Source of the DNA: Pogona vitticeps
Lineage: Eukaryota; Chordata; Lepidosauria; Squamata; Agamidae
DNA length: 64,000 bases
Direction: 5' to 3'
Assembly: GCF_051106095.1 (NCBI RefSeq)
Contig: NC_135784.1
Span: 151,067,428-151,131,427, forward strand
Under the pieces are notes generated by a model that ran no database searches, was not told the origin of the DNA, and saw only the letters and a list, made by a program, of their open reading frames with translations. The first letter of the stretch is position 1. Each line of letters begins with the position of its first letter. Position numbers and translations under genes: made by a program. This document shows positions 20,225 through 34,600 of the stretch, piece after piece.

Positions 20225-22435
20225 TGTTCCCCCGTCTCAATGTTTATTTATTTTTCATTTGGTAGTAACATACCTACCCCATCTCTCAAGAAACCGCCCC
20301 CCTCCAATTCAGCAATATTGAGCAGGAATCACACGTCCTTGGGAAGCTATGAAAACTTAATAGGCATCATACTCACTCTCGCACACTTGCCCAACATTAC
20401 CTCTCCACACAATCTGGACCGCAGGTATATTCCTCCAGCCCAAACAAACAAGCAATCAAATCCAAAAGTGGCATCATAACATCCAAAATGCTCCATGCCC
20501 ACACAGCATGGACCAGCCCTTGATACAGTGCTTTAGGATACAGCACCTGGGGAAGGGGGACATGGGGCGTTCAGACTTATCTCCCAGAACAGCCGCACTT
20601 TGTTGGCAATGGGATTCTGCAAGTTACAGCCCAGAAAAGGGCTCTTCTCGGGCTCTGAGTGCCAAGTGAAGGGGCTGGTTCAGTCCCTCTTAAGGGCCAT
20701 TTCGCCCGTTCGCTCCCCAATCCCAGCACTCTTGTGTGCGCACAGTTAGTGCAAAATGTGCATCTTAACATTGGAAAAATTCCCTTTACTAACTAGGAAG
20801 AGGGTACTAAGTGGTAATAAAAGAGGCAATAGAAAAAGGTGTCTGATAGGGAGGTGGGGGGAATACAGGAGATTGGGCACAGCAATGGGCAAAATGGCTC
20901 CATCACCCAGCTTTCAGGATGGCCAAGCTGAACTGAAGCTGGGTTCCACAGCTTCCAGCTAAACTACTTCCTACTGGCTGACTGGAAAGAGGAGGTTCAC
21001 CATTGCTCCCCTTCAGCAGTCCCATGTAGGGAGCTGCACCTCAAGGAATTTCAGACGGAACGGCCTCTCTCCTGTTGCAGGAGGGCGAGGAATCATGTTC
21101 CTAGGGAGGATGGAATCCTGCCTGCAGAGGAGTCACCCTCCTTCCCCTCTGTCCACCTTAAAATGCAGCAGTGAGCAACCGCAAGGCTGGCAACATGGAA
21201 GATGTGAGGCTAGCTCACACAATGGTCTCACTGTCTTGACTAAATTTACCAAAACAGCACAACTAAGACCCCTGTTGTTGGGAGTTCCAGGTGAGATTTG
21301 AGAGTTTGGAACTTGAGATATGAATGAACCAGGAGACTATAGCAACTGGAGCTGTATAGACTGCTCTGGCAGCAGGCCAACAGGAAATGTTCCCAGACCC
21401 ACTCTAAACACCCATCTGGGACATCTAATATCTCATTTTTAGAACAGCCCAGCCTCTAAGGTGCTTTCCCTTAACCTTGATTTGGCACACATCTTTCCTC
21501 CAAGCACCAATGCCCTGTGGCACCTGACTATCAGCCAAAAGGCAATCACAGGGTGGATGGTGCCAGCCACCTCATGCCGGCTAACTGCGACCAAACCCTA
21601 ACACACTCTTTGGGTGAGAAAGAAGAGCCCAAGCCTGATGCTGCGGCACAGGGGCTAGGCCTCTTTCAGCCCCCCACTCCTGTCTGTAACAGACATGAGA
21701 CACCCGGCCTCCCTTTGCTCACCCTCTGCTTGGCTCTGTGTCTTCCATGGCAAGGTGAAGTTGGCAGGGTACTGTAAACCCTGCTGCCACCAGGAAACAG
21801 GCCCAACCTCTCTGCATCTGACTCTCCTTTCTGTTCCTAAGAGGCAGTCTGAGTCAGGGGCTGGAAGTTGGTTTGGTTTTTTTTTTTTTATAACCACATG
21901 ATTTAAGAGGCACACATTTTCTAACAGGCCCTATGTTAGGCACTGAAACAGAATCACATGACACCTGTGAGCTTCTGCCGAGAAACAAGGATTGGCACTG
22001 ACTGCAACCTAAGGCAACCAGATGAGCAGATGACAACAAGTGGAGGGTGAAATGAGGGACACTCTTCAGATAACCGATTTTAAAAGGGGTGTTAGAGGGG
22101 AAACCTCAAATAAACGTGTGCTACAAAATCTCTCCCCCCCCACGCTCTCTTTTTCTATATATATATCTATATATCTATATAAGTACGCCCCAGCATCAAA
22201 AGAGCATAGCCAGGCAAGAGACCAGGCTCAGAGGTTGCTCTGGACATGATAGACTGGCCCTTTCTCCTTAGGATCGAGTCTCTTTCATGACACCAGGCCC
22301 AGTGGATAAATTAGACAGGATATCAAGAGAAAACAAATAAATAGACTAAAAACAGGCAGGCTGGGGATGCCCTGATTGCAACCCCTCCCCCATTGCCAAG
22401 TGTCCGCACAACTCCCCGAAACAGCAGGGCGGCCT
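20225..22435 (-). other. COQ10A: COQ10A 3' untranslated region (end tentative)
   Basis: After the COQ10A stop there is no further exon. The first clear sense hexamer on the minus strand is AATAAA/AATAAATAAA in the complement of 20243-20254, about 2.2 kb from the stop. The stretch holds little recognisable interspersed repeat, consistent with UTR, apart from an AT run near 22157-22180. Extent is a guess without transcript ends. Confidence 0.35.
20243..20254 (-). terminator. COQ10A: Candidate COQ10A poly(A) signal
   Basis: The plus strand reads tgtttatttatt here, giving overlapping AATAAA hexamers on the minus strand, the first such in sense after the COQ10A stop. Use is unproven. Confidence 0.35.
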
Positions 22436-22603
22436 TCACGTCTGGTGGATCTCATGGAACATGAGCTCTCGGGGGATGCGGGTCTCAGGACCGAAGGTCT
22501 TGGTTGCCTGGCGCTCAAAGGCTGCCACCATCTGCTTGACCACCTCGTCGAAGAACATTGTCGCCAGTTGCGAGTGCAGCAAGGAGCGGAACTCGAAGGA
22601 AAT
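22436..22603 (-). CDS. COQ10A: COQ10A terminal exon with stop
   Basis: The acceptor is a pyrimidine tract ending cttcccccag. The exon reads [20 protein letters not shown] to [12 protein letters not shown] with TGA at 22438-22436 (56 codons including stop). It is nearly identical to human COQ10A at the C-terminus (ELMFHEVHQT). Confidence 0.96.
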   Translation of the reverse strand: MSFEFRSLLHSQLATMFFDEVVKQMVAAFERQATKTFGPETRIPRELMFHEIHQT

Positions 22604-25600
22604 CTGGGGGAAGGGGGGGGAGAAAAAGAAAAGAAGAGTGAGAGGGAGGGAGGGAGGGAGGGAGGGGGCAGTTCCAGCCCTCAGAAACAGGGCAGAAAGC
22701 TGGCCAGCCAAGGCTCCCTCCAGTGAGAGACAGGGGGAAATGTTATACTGTCACACCTTGAAACTTTTTAGTCCCTTGTGTTCTGGGTCAAAGAGGCTTA
22801 CTGGACAGTCTGGAATAAAAACATGCTCCGTGGCTGACATTTACTAGGCATTTTTAACTCCCCAAACACAACGGACAAAGCTAAGAGGCCTCTCTTTACC
22901 CCGTATCAAATCAATAAGTATTAGCAAGAGCAAGGCTTATGTTAAAGTTCTTATGAAAAATGCTCCAGCAAAGCATTCCTCGGACCACAAAATAGATCTC
23001 CAGCAATTGGAGCAGCTTTTGCCTCATCGCTGCTTTAGGCAAAAGTTCAGTGCTCATGCTAGATGCTCTTCCACTCCCTCCATTCCTTCTACTGATTGAG
23101 AGTCTCCACTGGGGTGGGGAAAGTGATGCCTTTTGGGTGTAGTTGGACTGCAACTCATGGCACACCTCACTACTTGTTCTACTGCCCAGGCTGATGGGAA
23201 ATGTAGTTAAAAAACACACACCTGGAAGGTCACATATTCCCCAACCTGGTCTTTAAGGCACCATCAGAATCCTAGAGGAAGTTTTCAAGGGCAGTATCAT
23301 GTTGTGTGACATTGCCACATCCTAGGTATTGGGCCCGTCTCTCTGGAATGCATCAACCTTGCCCCAGGCAGGAGGTGGCAGCCACAGAAGGCAGTCAAAC
23401 AGGAGAGAGAGAATAGAGATAGCAGGTTTCCTTCTCTCTAAGTTCCTGGATAGCTTCCTCAAGATAGTTCTTGGTTGCCCCAAGACAGAAGCACCATTCC
23501 TGAGCCTTTCACCCAATTCACAGAACACAGTGAAGAAACCTCTGTGGCAGGGGGAAATCTACACTCTTTCCCATGTGTTATTTCAGGCAAGCACTCTGAC
23601 CTGCCTCATGATCAGGCTAAGTGTTAAAAACCAGCCTAAATGAAGAACCCCATGGCAAACTATCACAGCAAATGGGATTACTAAGAGTTGAACAAAGAGG
23701 GGGAAAAGAAATATCACGCCCAGCTTTGTCTTGTGAACTACTCAAGATTTACACTGTAAGGCGGAAGGGAAAGGAAGAGGCCAAGTGTCACACGGCAAGT
23801 GTATATCCACACCCTGCACAGAAGGGCATACTTGAGGAATCAGACTTACTCAAGGTCACAACAGTGCAGCCTAGCCAAGAAGTCAACACTCACAAGCTGA
23901 GCCCTGCCCTCCGGTGTGAACTCACATTTATTGGGCAGCTTGAGCAGATGAGGAAAAATATTTGCTGCCTCATCTGATTAAAGCCCGGGTGGGGGGGAGG
24001 TTACCTTTTACTGCACAACAAGAAAGTGGAGCTTGGACATACTAGTTTTGAACAACAATCCCAGAATTCCCCACCGGTAGCCATGCTGGCCTTGGGAAAT
24101 TTAAAAAAAAAAGAGGAACATTTTCCAAAGCAATGGGAATACATTCTGGGCTTCTGTTATAGGCAGGCACCCTTCCTGGTCCTGTCTGAAGGGAACAGCC
24201 TAATCACTCTTTTACACAAGAAGAGCTGAGCAAGCTGGGAACATTTTTAGCTCACACGGGACTTACTGAGAAATCCACAGTGCACGTGCGAGGATAGCCT
24301 GGAATGCCAGGGCTGAAACGCCAGTTTGTCTCTAGATGGTTGAAAAGCTTCCCATCAGTGCAGATAGCCTGGAGGGGAAAATGACAGAGGCAAAGTGAGA
24401 GAAGGCTTCAGCTCCCCAAGCCCATGACTACCGTGAAGATCTGGCATGTCCGTGTCACCTTCCCCTTTCCCCTCCCCATTTCCCAACTCCCACATGCAGC
24501 TTCGGCACTGCTGCCACATCTCAAAGGGCTCACAACACTGTCTTCCAAGCCAGAAGCACCTGTGCCTTTCTGGCTGAAACACAGCCACCTTCCAACTTGT
24601 GACAAGGTGAGCTTTTGAAGCCAGTAGCTCTAGCATGCCAGGTTGCCTGAGGTACTGGGGACACATGGTCAATCCTGCAGCAAATCCGTCTATTTGCTTT
24701 TCTATTTAATGCCAAACAATCCTCCCCGATGAGAAGATTGCAGTCAGGATGACAACGATGAGGTAGAAAACTCGCCTTCACCAGATGCGGCCGTACTAGT
24801 GTCAAAATTGATGTGTAGCGTTCCAACACTGGAGGGAATCCGACTTCCAGCTGGGCCTTTGCATGGCCTGCGCGCTTAGACACCACAACCGATTTCTTGC
24901 ACCAGGGAACAAATTCCTTGTATTCATCTACATTGGACACGACTGCGTACATTTCCTGCATGGAGAAACTGTTGAGGAGAGAGAGAGTGAATGAATTTTG
25001 GGAGCCCCTCAAGAGGCAATGCAACATCAGCCCTTTAATGACAATAGGGTGTTGTTAACATCACCCAAGAGAAATAAGTCATTAGCTAATTAAACGGTCC
25101 AAGGCATTAACTGACAAGATGGCATTCAAACATGGCATGGCTACACAAAAGCGTGCATGGATATGCATCACAGGATACTGGGAACTCTCTCTTTGTCACA
25201 TTCTAAACAATCATGCTCAGAGAACTTTCACAGGAGTATCATCTCCCACATCTTTCAGTGCCCAAAAGAGCAGTAAAGTGCTCTCACAGAAGATAACAGG
25301 GATGCAGTGCAACTAACACCTTGATGCTAAATAGACTCACCTAAAAAAAAACTTCCTTCCAGGTAACTGTCATTAGGAACATACATGAGTTGCTCAAAAA
25401 CACACAGTCCTATAGAGTGATCAAGCCCAGGATGCAGTTTCCCTTTGATCACAACCTCACCCATCCTCTGCTCACCCAATTATCCTCCTCTCAGAATATT
25501 CTTTTCGTTTATTGGTGAAAGGCGCTGTGAAATTGATGAAGGTCCGGCTGTGCTGAGTGCTCAGATCCAGGTCAAGACTGCTGGCTGCATGGGGGGCTCG

Positions 25601-28600
25601 GATCATCAGAAGCCCACAGGATGGCATATACCTGAAACTGCAAGGTATAATCGCCAGTTCATTACATTTCCTAAGAGACTGGTTCCAAAGGAAACTGCTC
25701 CGCGAAACTTATTGCCAAGCTAGAAGCAGAACAAGGAGCGCACGCCTGAAATTCTACTCACCGAGTCCTGCAGGAAAGGATCTGAGCTGTATACATAGGA
25801 ATACAGGAATACACTGGAAAATGCAAACATCTTGACATGCAGTCTGTGGTCCCTACAGTTCTTAAGTTTTAACTCTGGGACAACCAATTCCCAAGGACAA
25901 AAGTCACCTGTTTACCTTAAGGCTCGCAAGCTCACTCCTGTGCACACAGCCAGATCAGAGAATCATTTGTAAGAATAGCTGACTATTTGTTTTCCAACCT
26001 GTGGAATGGACCTTACCATTTAACAATCATTCAGTGTAGACTGTTGAATAGTTCAGAAATTGGGAACATGTGGCCCTCCAAATATTGCTGGACTGCCAAT
26101 CCCATCAGCTCTAGCTAAGTACAGCCAATTGTGAGAGGTGATGAGAATGGCAGTGTAAGAGCAATGGGGGTGAGGGGAAAGTCTTGTTAGTCTCAAAGGT
26201 GCTACAAGACTTTTTTTTGTCATTTTAGCTTTCATGAGGCCACCCGCAGGGTCACACTAGCCCAACTGTTTCTCCATAATCCCACCCCAAACCAAATCAC
26301 CACCCTTTGCAGTTTTCTCCACAGTAAAAAAAATTCTTCAATGCTGACTATAAAAGGAAATTAAAGAAATGAACAAGTACCGGGGTCTATCATTCCTGTC
26401 TGCCTGTGAGTTGAGATAAAGGCCCCGGAATATCTCTTCCAATTACCACCTTATCTCTCCCAATCTGCCACTCCCCAGCATCAAAGTACAGTGGTGCCTC
26501 GCACAGCGAGGTTAATCCGTTCCGGATTAACCCTCGCTGTGTGAAAACATCGCTGTACGGATCAGAAAAAGCCATTGGAAAAAGCCATTAGTTTAATGCG
26601 TTCCAATAGCAGCTTTACTCACCGTACAGTGATGTTTCTCCGATGGCCGGCAGCCATTTTCGTGCCCTCCCCTCGCTTAACGAGGGCGCGAAAACGGTAT
26701 GCACGGCCATTTTGGGGCTTCCGGCGGCCATTTTGAAGCCGCCAAACAGCTGATCGGCGGGGCGCAAAGCGAAGGTCAGTAAGTGAACCGCTTACCAACC
26801 TTCGCTCTGCGATTTTGAGCCATAGGGGCCGTTGGTGTGCGATCGCATTTGCGACCGCTAGAACGGCCCCGTTGTGCGGATTCGTCGTTCTATGGTGCAC
26901 TCGTTGTGCAAGGCACCATTGTAATTGCAAAATGATTATAAAAACTAACAAGCAGGGCTTTTGTTCTTTTTGTTTTTGTTGTGGCCCAAGCCTCCTGGCC
27001 AGGTCAGATACAAGAAACATAACACATAGACATCATTTGCACTTTTCATGCAACTATTTTACCCTAGCAGTTGGGAACACCACGGTAGCTGGATTGCTGG
27101 CTTGTTTGATCTAGAGTGTGAAGAAGCATATGGGGGCTCCTCAGCAGCTCACTCCAGACAGCCCAGGCTATGAAGCAAGGCCTCAAGTGCTATGCTTTGG
27201 ACACCACTAATGGCAGCAGAGAGCAAGGCAAGCAGATCTGATGCCTCTTGCACCCCCACCACCCCCACCGAGAACTCTTGACTGTTTCAGCAGAGCTTCT
27301 CTGAGAAACTGTGTCCAGCCTTAATCAGGACATGAAGAAAATGACAGGTGAGCCTTTGAATTTACATATAAAATCATCACCATCATCTGAGAACTACAGA
27401 TCTGGAAGGGACCCTACAGATCAAGTCCAGCCCCTTTCAGGAGGCAGAGCGGGGAATCAGATTCCCAACCTCTGGCTTCACCCTCAACTCTCCACTCATC
27501 TTGCTTTTGAGCACTGAGAGAGAAAGCTTACGTCCCATCTCTGCTCCCTGACCGGAAATATTTCAGACACTCCCATTAATTAGTAGGCAGCAATTTCCTC
27601 CCCTACAGCTTGCTCTAAAGGTCAAGGCAGAAAACGTGGGACAGGTTACATCAGGGCTTCTGGGCTTTCTTCCACCACAGCCAGTATCCGTCTCCTCCCT
27701 GGTCCCCATCCCGTGGCTGGCTGAGACTTGCATAAGTCTTAGTCCATTAAACCCTCCCACTAGGTCAGCTGAGCTGCCCTGTCAATCCTGCTCAGATCAC
27801 CGAGCAGAAACTCTCGCCAGGGAAGGAGGAATTCAGTTTCCCGAGGAGAGGGAAAAGGCGGGGGCGGGGGGGGGTTAAGTCCCCTGTCTAGACCAATCAC
27901 AATCTCATACTGATCAGGAAATCAAACAAAAGGGCCTGCATATTTCCTGTTCCCTGTAATGAATTAAGGGAATCACTGCCATCCCCACCCGAGGCTCACT
28001 GTGCTCTGTATCTGTTGAGAAACACTTTGTTGCACTGGGGCCTCCTTAAAATTGGGGGTGCACACCACTCTCTGCCCTGAGAGAGTGGTATTGAGAGATG
28101 CAGAGATGCAATGCATAAGTACCCATATACAGATGCAGGCAGGCACAGAGACACCACATACAAGCGAGCAGTCACCACTGATATCCTTTTTAAAATCATC
28201 CCCTAGCAATCTTGAAAGCCAGGAAACAAGAGTTCTTCTTTCCCACCACCACAGCCAGCTGTGGGGAAAAGCAAGTGGTCTCTCAACAGCTTAAGGGGGG
28301 ATGCACAGGTGGCAGCCAAAGGTCCTATGAAGCCCTCAGGCTACCTTTTGGTCAACCTTTATCTAAAATTGATGGAAAATAATAAATATGCCATTATCAT
28401 GCCAGTTCCACCTGTCTCTCGTGGCGATTCATATGATCCATGAACAGGAGCAAAACTACACCGGTGCTCTTCTCTTCTTTTTTAAAAATCAAGGTTCCAG
28501 GGCAAGATAGAAGGATGGAGAGAGCAGAAGGAGCCCGCAAGAGACTGCAAAACAGGCAGGAGTCAAGCTATCACATGGAACTTAACTCCGGAAGGATTGC

Positions 28601-31600
28601 CCATTCAATGGGTGAGAGGACGGCAGTTTATGGAAGGAGATGCAGACGTCAGAAAGTATGAGCACTTAGAGTAAACAGTTGTCCTGCCTGGGACATTTAT
28701 TCTGAAGCACTGCCAAGCAGTGATTGTGAAGAGGACTATTATGTAAGAAAGTTAAAGCAGAGGAAATCCAGGGCACCACTGGTGAAACCAGGTGCTTTTA
28801 ATCTGGGACAGTAATACTCCACATGGCTCTCTGAAGAATGAGCCCCAGAAAGCCCATCCATTTCTTCTCCTCCGTTAATTGGTTGAGGGGCCAAGTTTCA
28901 TATCGCTCCCCTTCCTCACACAGATTTTCCAAAGTATGCCTCACAGCTCTGAAAAAACTTCACTGGACCTTGGCACTGGTGATGAAATCTCAGGCTGCTG
29001 CCTTTTGTGGCTCAAACTCAATACACTGGCACAACAAACAGAAACAGTGAAAGGCATAAACATTGTGAAGTTGTTAGCCACCAACCCTCTAAGCAAACAC
29101 CATCTAGTGTCTTGAGTATCTGTCTCTGGAGTCAGAGGTTGGGAGTTTGATTCCCTACTATGCCTTCCAAGAGACAGCCTGTGTAGCCTTGGGGGCAAGC
29201 TGCACAGTCCCAGGGCACTCACAGAAGAAGGGAAGGGTAATCCACTTCTGAGTATTCCCTATTAGAAAATCCTGCAAAGGATCGCTGTAATTCAAAATTG
29301 ACTTGACTATACATGATGATGATGATTAACAGCAATTCAGAGCTTTCAGGTAAAAATACATGGAATTACCCCTCTGAAAATCCACATTTAGTTTATTATC
29401 TATTACTTCCTTATAATATTTCCTTATATTTGCTTTCTACATTTTAATGCAGTTTTTAAGTTAAACAGGCTCCAAAACTCAGCATCCTTCAATTTAAAAT
29501 CTACAGTAAAATGCTACCTTTACAAACATAAGATCAGGACAACTCTGATAGCTGTCCCAGGCTTCTCCAAAGATAGGCACCTATAGATACTAGGAACAGA
29601 ACATGATGTTCTTGCCAATCTTTTTCACAATCATCCTGCATTACAAGGGTCTTCATTTTATTATTAGGAGGAACAGGGAGGCAAGATATGTTGCCCATGA
29701 CAGCAGAACAGCATATGACCCAATGAGAGATTCTTGCAGCCCTCTAAGAATTTAGCAAAGCTGTTCTGGTAGAATTCAAACCCTTCTATGTCTAAAGTTT
29801 GGAGAAGAGGAAGGGGCATCTTCCCTCCAGATACTGTCAGACTCAATTCACAATTCAAAGTGCTGATTCTAAGCTATAAAGCTCTAAATAGCTTGGACCC
29901 AAGCTTTGCATCTCCCTTTATGAGCCTCCCCTGGTGTTAAGCAGGGGAGGCCTTTCTCTCAGTTTCGCCACCTTCACAGGTGTGTCTGATGGGTTACAGG
30001 AGAGGGCCTTTGATGTTGCTGCTCCTAGACTTTGGAACTCCCACCCACAGGAGTCCAGGTTTGCTGCATCTTTGCTGTCCTTCCAGCAGCAATCAAAGAC
30101 TTTTCTCTTCAGGAAAGCTTTCCTTCACTTGATTGCCCAAGTGGGGTTTTTAAATTGATTTTTGTGCCTTACTGCTTCAAATGTTTTTGATGTTGCTTTT
30201 GTTTACCATCTTTTAGTGTGGCATTTTTAAAATCCTTTTTAGCCATTGTACTAAACAACAACAAATACATTACTCACTGTTTCTAGCTTTAAATGTTGTC
30301 TTTTAATGATGTAAGCTACCTTGGGTTACTTTTAAGGAGAAAGATGGGGTAAAAATATTTTAAATAAATACATGCATGCATGTATACATACAGGAAGAGG
30401 GAAATTAAGGTGTGGAAATCTTCTCTCAGTTACCAAAAAGTGCTAGATTTGAAGCAGAGACACCTCCAGTATTGTGCTCTCTTGAGTGTTTCAGTTCCAT
30501 CTGCCCCAAACAGCATGGCCAATAGTCAACAAGATGATAGAGGCAGGGATAGTTATCCAAGCTATCTGGCAGCCACTGTATTTGGAAAGGCTGCTCCAAA
30601 TGGAAGAGATCTACCAAAGTGTAGGAGGGACACCTTCCCCACTAGCTTCAAGCAGTATTTCAGCAGATGCCTGATGGTTTGGAAATAGTTTTGGCTTGTG
30701 GCAAAAGGGAGGTAAGTTAAAACTCCAAGATCTTCACTACACAGCTGTAAGCAATTTGACCCCATTGGGACTTGTAGTTCCTCCCTCAGGCACCTTCTTG
30801 AACTACAGCAAAAAGTCACAATGACTTTACCAAACTACAAATCCCAAGATCACACAGGAGCACTGCAGCTAAAGTGGTACCAAACTGATAATAACTGTAA
30901 TTTAGATATAATCTCTGATGTTTTCAAGAGGTAGCCCTTTTATTTCAACATATTAAGAGGGACACCTTAAAGATTAAGAGATTACTTCATCATGATTTCA
31001 TGATTACAATCCACTTTTGCAAACATATAGAGTAAAAGTTTATAAACGTAGAACACAGCAAGTGATATGGTAAAAAAACAGGTGACAACTACACTGGAAT
31101 TGAACGTTGAACATGGTAATTATATTATTAACATGGGTAATTAACATTCAAATGCTTGATTAGATAAACATCCTGTTCATAGGTAAAGCATTCAGCTTGC
31201 TGTCAGTTGCTGTTGCGCGCCATCATGTCAATTCTGATTTATGGTGACTTCTTCCAGGGTTTCCAAGGTAAGAGAATACATAAAAGTGGTTTACCATCCC
31301 CCTTCATCTGGGGGTGCGCCCTGGTACTGTGCAACTTGCCCAAGATCATACAGGCTGGCTCTTCTTCCTGCAGGCACAGTGGGGAATCAAACTCCCAACT
31401 TCTGACTTCACAGCCAGATACCTAAACCACCAGGTTGTTGCTAAACCATTAACTGTTAACAGTATGTCTATATAATCAATACTTTAAATGCTCATGACCT
31501 GTGATGCTAATCATTTCAGAACTGCAACGCTGGAAGAGACCCTATGGATCTCTCAAGTAGAGCTCCTGGTCAAGGAGGGACAGTAAGGAATTGAACTCCA

Positions 31601-34600
31601 ACATTTGGCTCCGCAGCCAGATATTGAAACCACTGAACGATCCAGTAGTTCTTATGACATTTTCATTCTGAAGGTGCATTACCAACGTTAATGTCACCCT
31701 CTTTTACCATCTCATTTGGTTCCCCTCTCACTACTGTGTACTTTGTGTATATAAACCTCTGACCTAACTCTTATACGCCATTTCTGAGGAAGCAAATTAC
31801 AATCCATGAAAGTTCCCAACATAATGAATATCTTGGCTAGAATTGAATTTGTTTTCACATACGGATTGTGTAGCTTGTTAAGAGATAATTGTGTCTAACT
31901 GGGGCATATCTTCAGGCCCAACTGCACAACCTGAGACTTATCATGGTATCTAATTAATTAGTGGCAGCAAGTCACATAAATATAAAATACGGCACTTAAA
32001 GGCATTATCCTTATCAGAATCGCCACAACTGATACTATGCACCCAATACTTCAACTTTGCCAGAGATCAAACACTGTGCTATGGCAGGAACCTCTTGGTC
32101 CTGCACCATATTCTGTGTTGATGTTCCATCAGAGTCATCTAGTTGGCCACTGTAAAACCCAGGACTACCTAGGCCTTTGGTCTGATCCAGCAAGGCTAGC
32201 TGGCAAGAGGTTGTGGTGGCTTTGTATTTCCTTCAGCCCCAAAAGCTGCATTCATGTGAACAGTCTGTTGAAGAACATGAGTGGGATGGTTCTAGTCCAC
32301 TTATGTTCTGGTTGTGAATTTCCCATAATCATCTGACTGGCTGTTGGCCTAATCAAGCAGGGCTCCTCTTGCGTTTTTATGGTATTTGCTGATAACTAGC
32401 ACAAGCTAGAGAAAAGCATGAATGCGTGTCAATATTTACAATGCTCCATACATTTTAAACATGTTCACCCTGTAAGCTTTCTGATCAGGCTTGTTGAATC
32501 CAGAAGCTGAGAGGGTAAAACGCAACCCCAACAGAGACTATTTAAAAGCTACTGGTATCCTAAGTCATGATGCTAAGTTTTCCTCATGGAAATGACACAA
32601 CTGTAAACAAGAATAAGAGTATTCGTGAAGGCTTTCACAGCCAGGACCTAATGGTTGTTGTGGGGTTTTCGGGCTCTTTGGCCGTGTTCTGAAGGTTGTT
32701 CTTCCTAATGTTTCGCCAGTCTCTGTGGCCGGCATCTTCAGAGGACAGCACTCTGAAGTAATCTGCCATATAATACGAGTGCTGTCCTCTGAAGACGCCG
32801 GCCGCAGAGACTGGTGAAACGTTAGGAAGAACAACCTTCAGAACACGGCCAAAGAGCCCGAAAAACCCACAACAACAAGAGTGTTTGCAAGTTACTATTT
32901 GTAGCACAGCAAAGGGGCATGGACACCATTACAAAACACATTATTCCCTTACGTACCCACATTAATTAGTGACAGCAAATCACATAAATAAAAAGAAACA
33001 TCCTTAAATTCTTCTTCTAGCATATATGCTAAAGAACTCTGTATCAGTGGAACAACACTGAGAGCACTATCTGCCTAAAGAGCTCCAGCTCCTCTCAGCT
33101 CTGTCTTAGAAAACAATGGCATGGCAACATTAGTTCTCTCTAGAATAACACTTTAATAAACACTAGGCTCTGAAACCTTCAGCAACATGTCCAATAATCT
33201 TCCATGACTTTGGCACAAAATTAATGTCTTATTTTGATGAAACTAATTCAGGAAAAGCAACCAACTCCTGGTTCTGCACTTGCATTCAAAACTGTCAACA
33301 AACATCTACCCGCAGAGTGGGCAAGCTCTTTTACATTATGTAACTGTGAACAGGCCAAGGTAGATAAAAATTAAAGATGGACTTTTTTATTTAAGCCATC
33401 ACAAAATCTGATTTTTTAAAATTTAAAGTGTGATTTAAATTAATTTGATTTAAATCACACTTTAAATTTAAAAAAAAAAGATTTTGTGATGGTTTAAATT
33501 TTAAAAAATGATTTAAATCACATCTAACCTGGAACAGGCAAAAGAGACCAAGGGCACAACTTACAAACAAATAACAGAAACACAGATTCCAATCTATATA
33601 TGTACTTCCTCCACAGCCAATGATCAGAATTTTAAAAAAATCCCCATGTACTGTATTTAGATACAGTAGGAGTGAGGTCCATACAGCCTGCTAGAGTTTG
33701 CTTAGACTGTAGCTCTTTCACCAAATAGTCAATGGTGAGGCATAATGGGAATTGGAGTCCAACATCTAGAAAGCCACATATTCTCCATTATTTTGCTGCA
33801 GGAATATCCATTTTTTAAAAAAAAACGCTTCCAATAACAGGAAGAAGTCAGCTCTCTTTCAAAACACCACCTGGTTGTGCCCTTATGTGCTTAAAGACAG
33901 TATCAGTGTTATAATTTATAGGAGAGGAACTGCTACTAAAGAACAAAAACAAGCCATCTACTGATCTTCCCCTGCTTAAAAAACTAAGGAAGCAAGGGGT
34001 TGTAGCTTATGGTGTGCAAACTTTTTCCATCCTTGCCTCTTCGTTACAGGAACTCAGGAATTACCAAAATATGAAAGGATATCAACCCATACTGTATTCT
34101 GTCCAACAACTTGTCTTCTCCCGGTGTGGCTTCCGTCTTGTAGGCCTTCTCTTACTGTATGCCCTTGACCCTTTACTTCTGCTGGCTTCCCTCCTAACTG
34201 ACCAGAACCCCCTTTCAGGTTCGTCCCCCACCCTGCGTGACTGCTCATACACAAAACCTGTAATCCTGCATAAGCTGCCACTACATTCCTCACCGAGACC
34301 TCCTTCCTCAGGTTATGACTATCCCTCTGGTTCTCCTTCCCTTTTCAAGGCCTTCCCACTTGCTCACCTGATGACCTCCCAAGGCCCACATAGGCTGTTC
34401 TCCCTCTTCCCCCCCCCCCCCCAGCTCCTTAGTTGTTACACATGTGAATCAGGAATCATCATTCAAAGCAGCCACTATGGTTGTCCTTTCCCCTCTTATC
34501 TTTTTCAGGCCATATACTTCCCCCCCTTCCCCCGTCCCACAAAAGCGTCTCCCCCCCCCCTTGTTCAGGTTAACTCATTTCCAGCAGCACCGAACCCACA

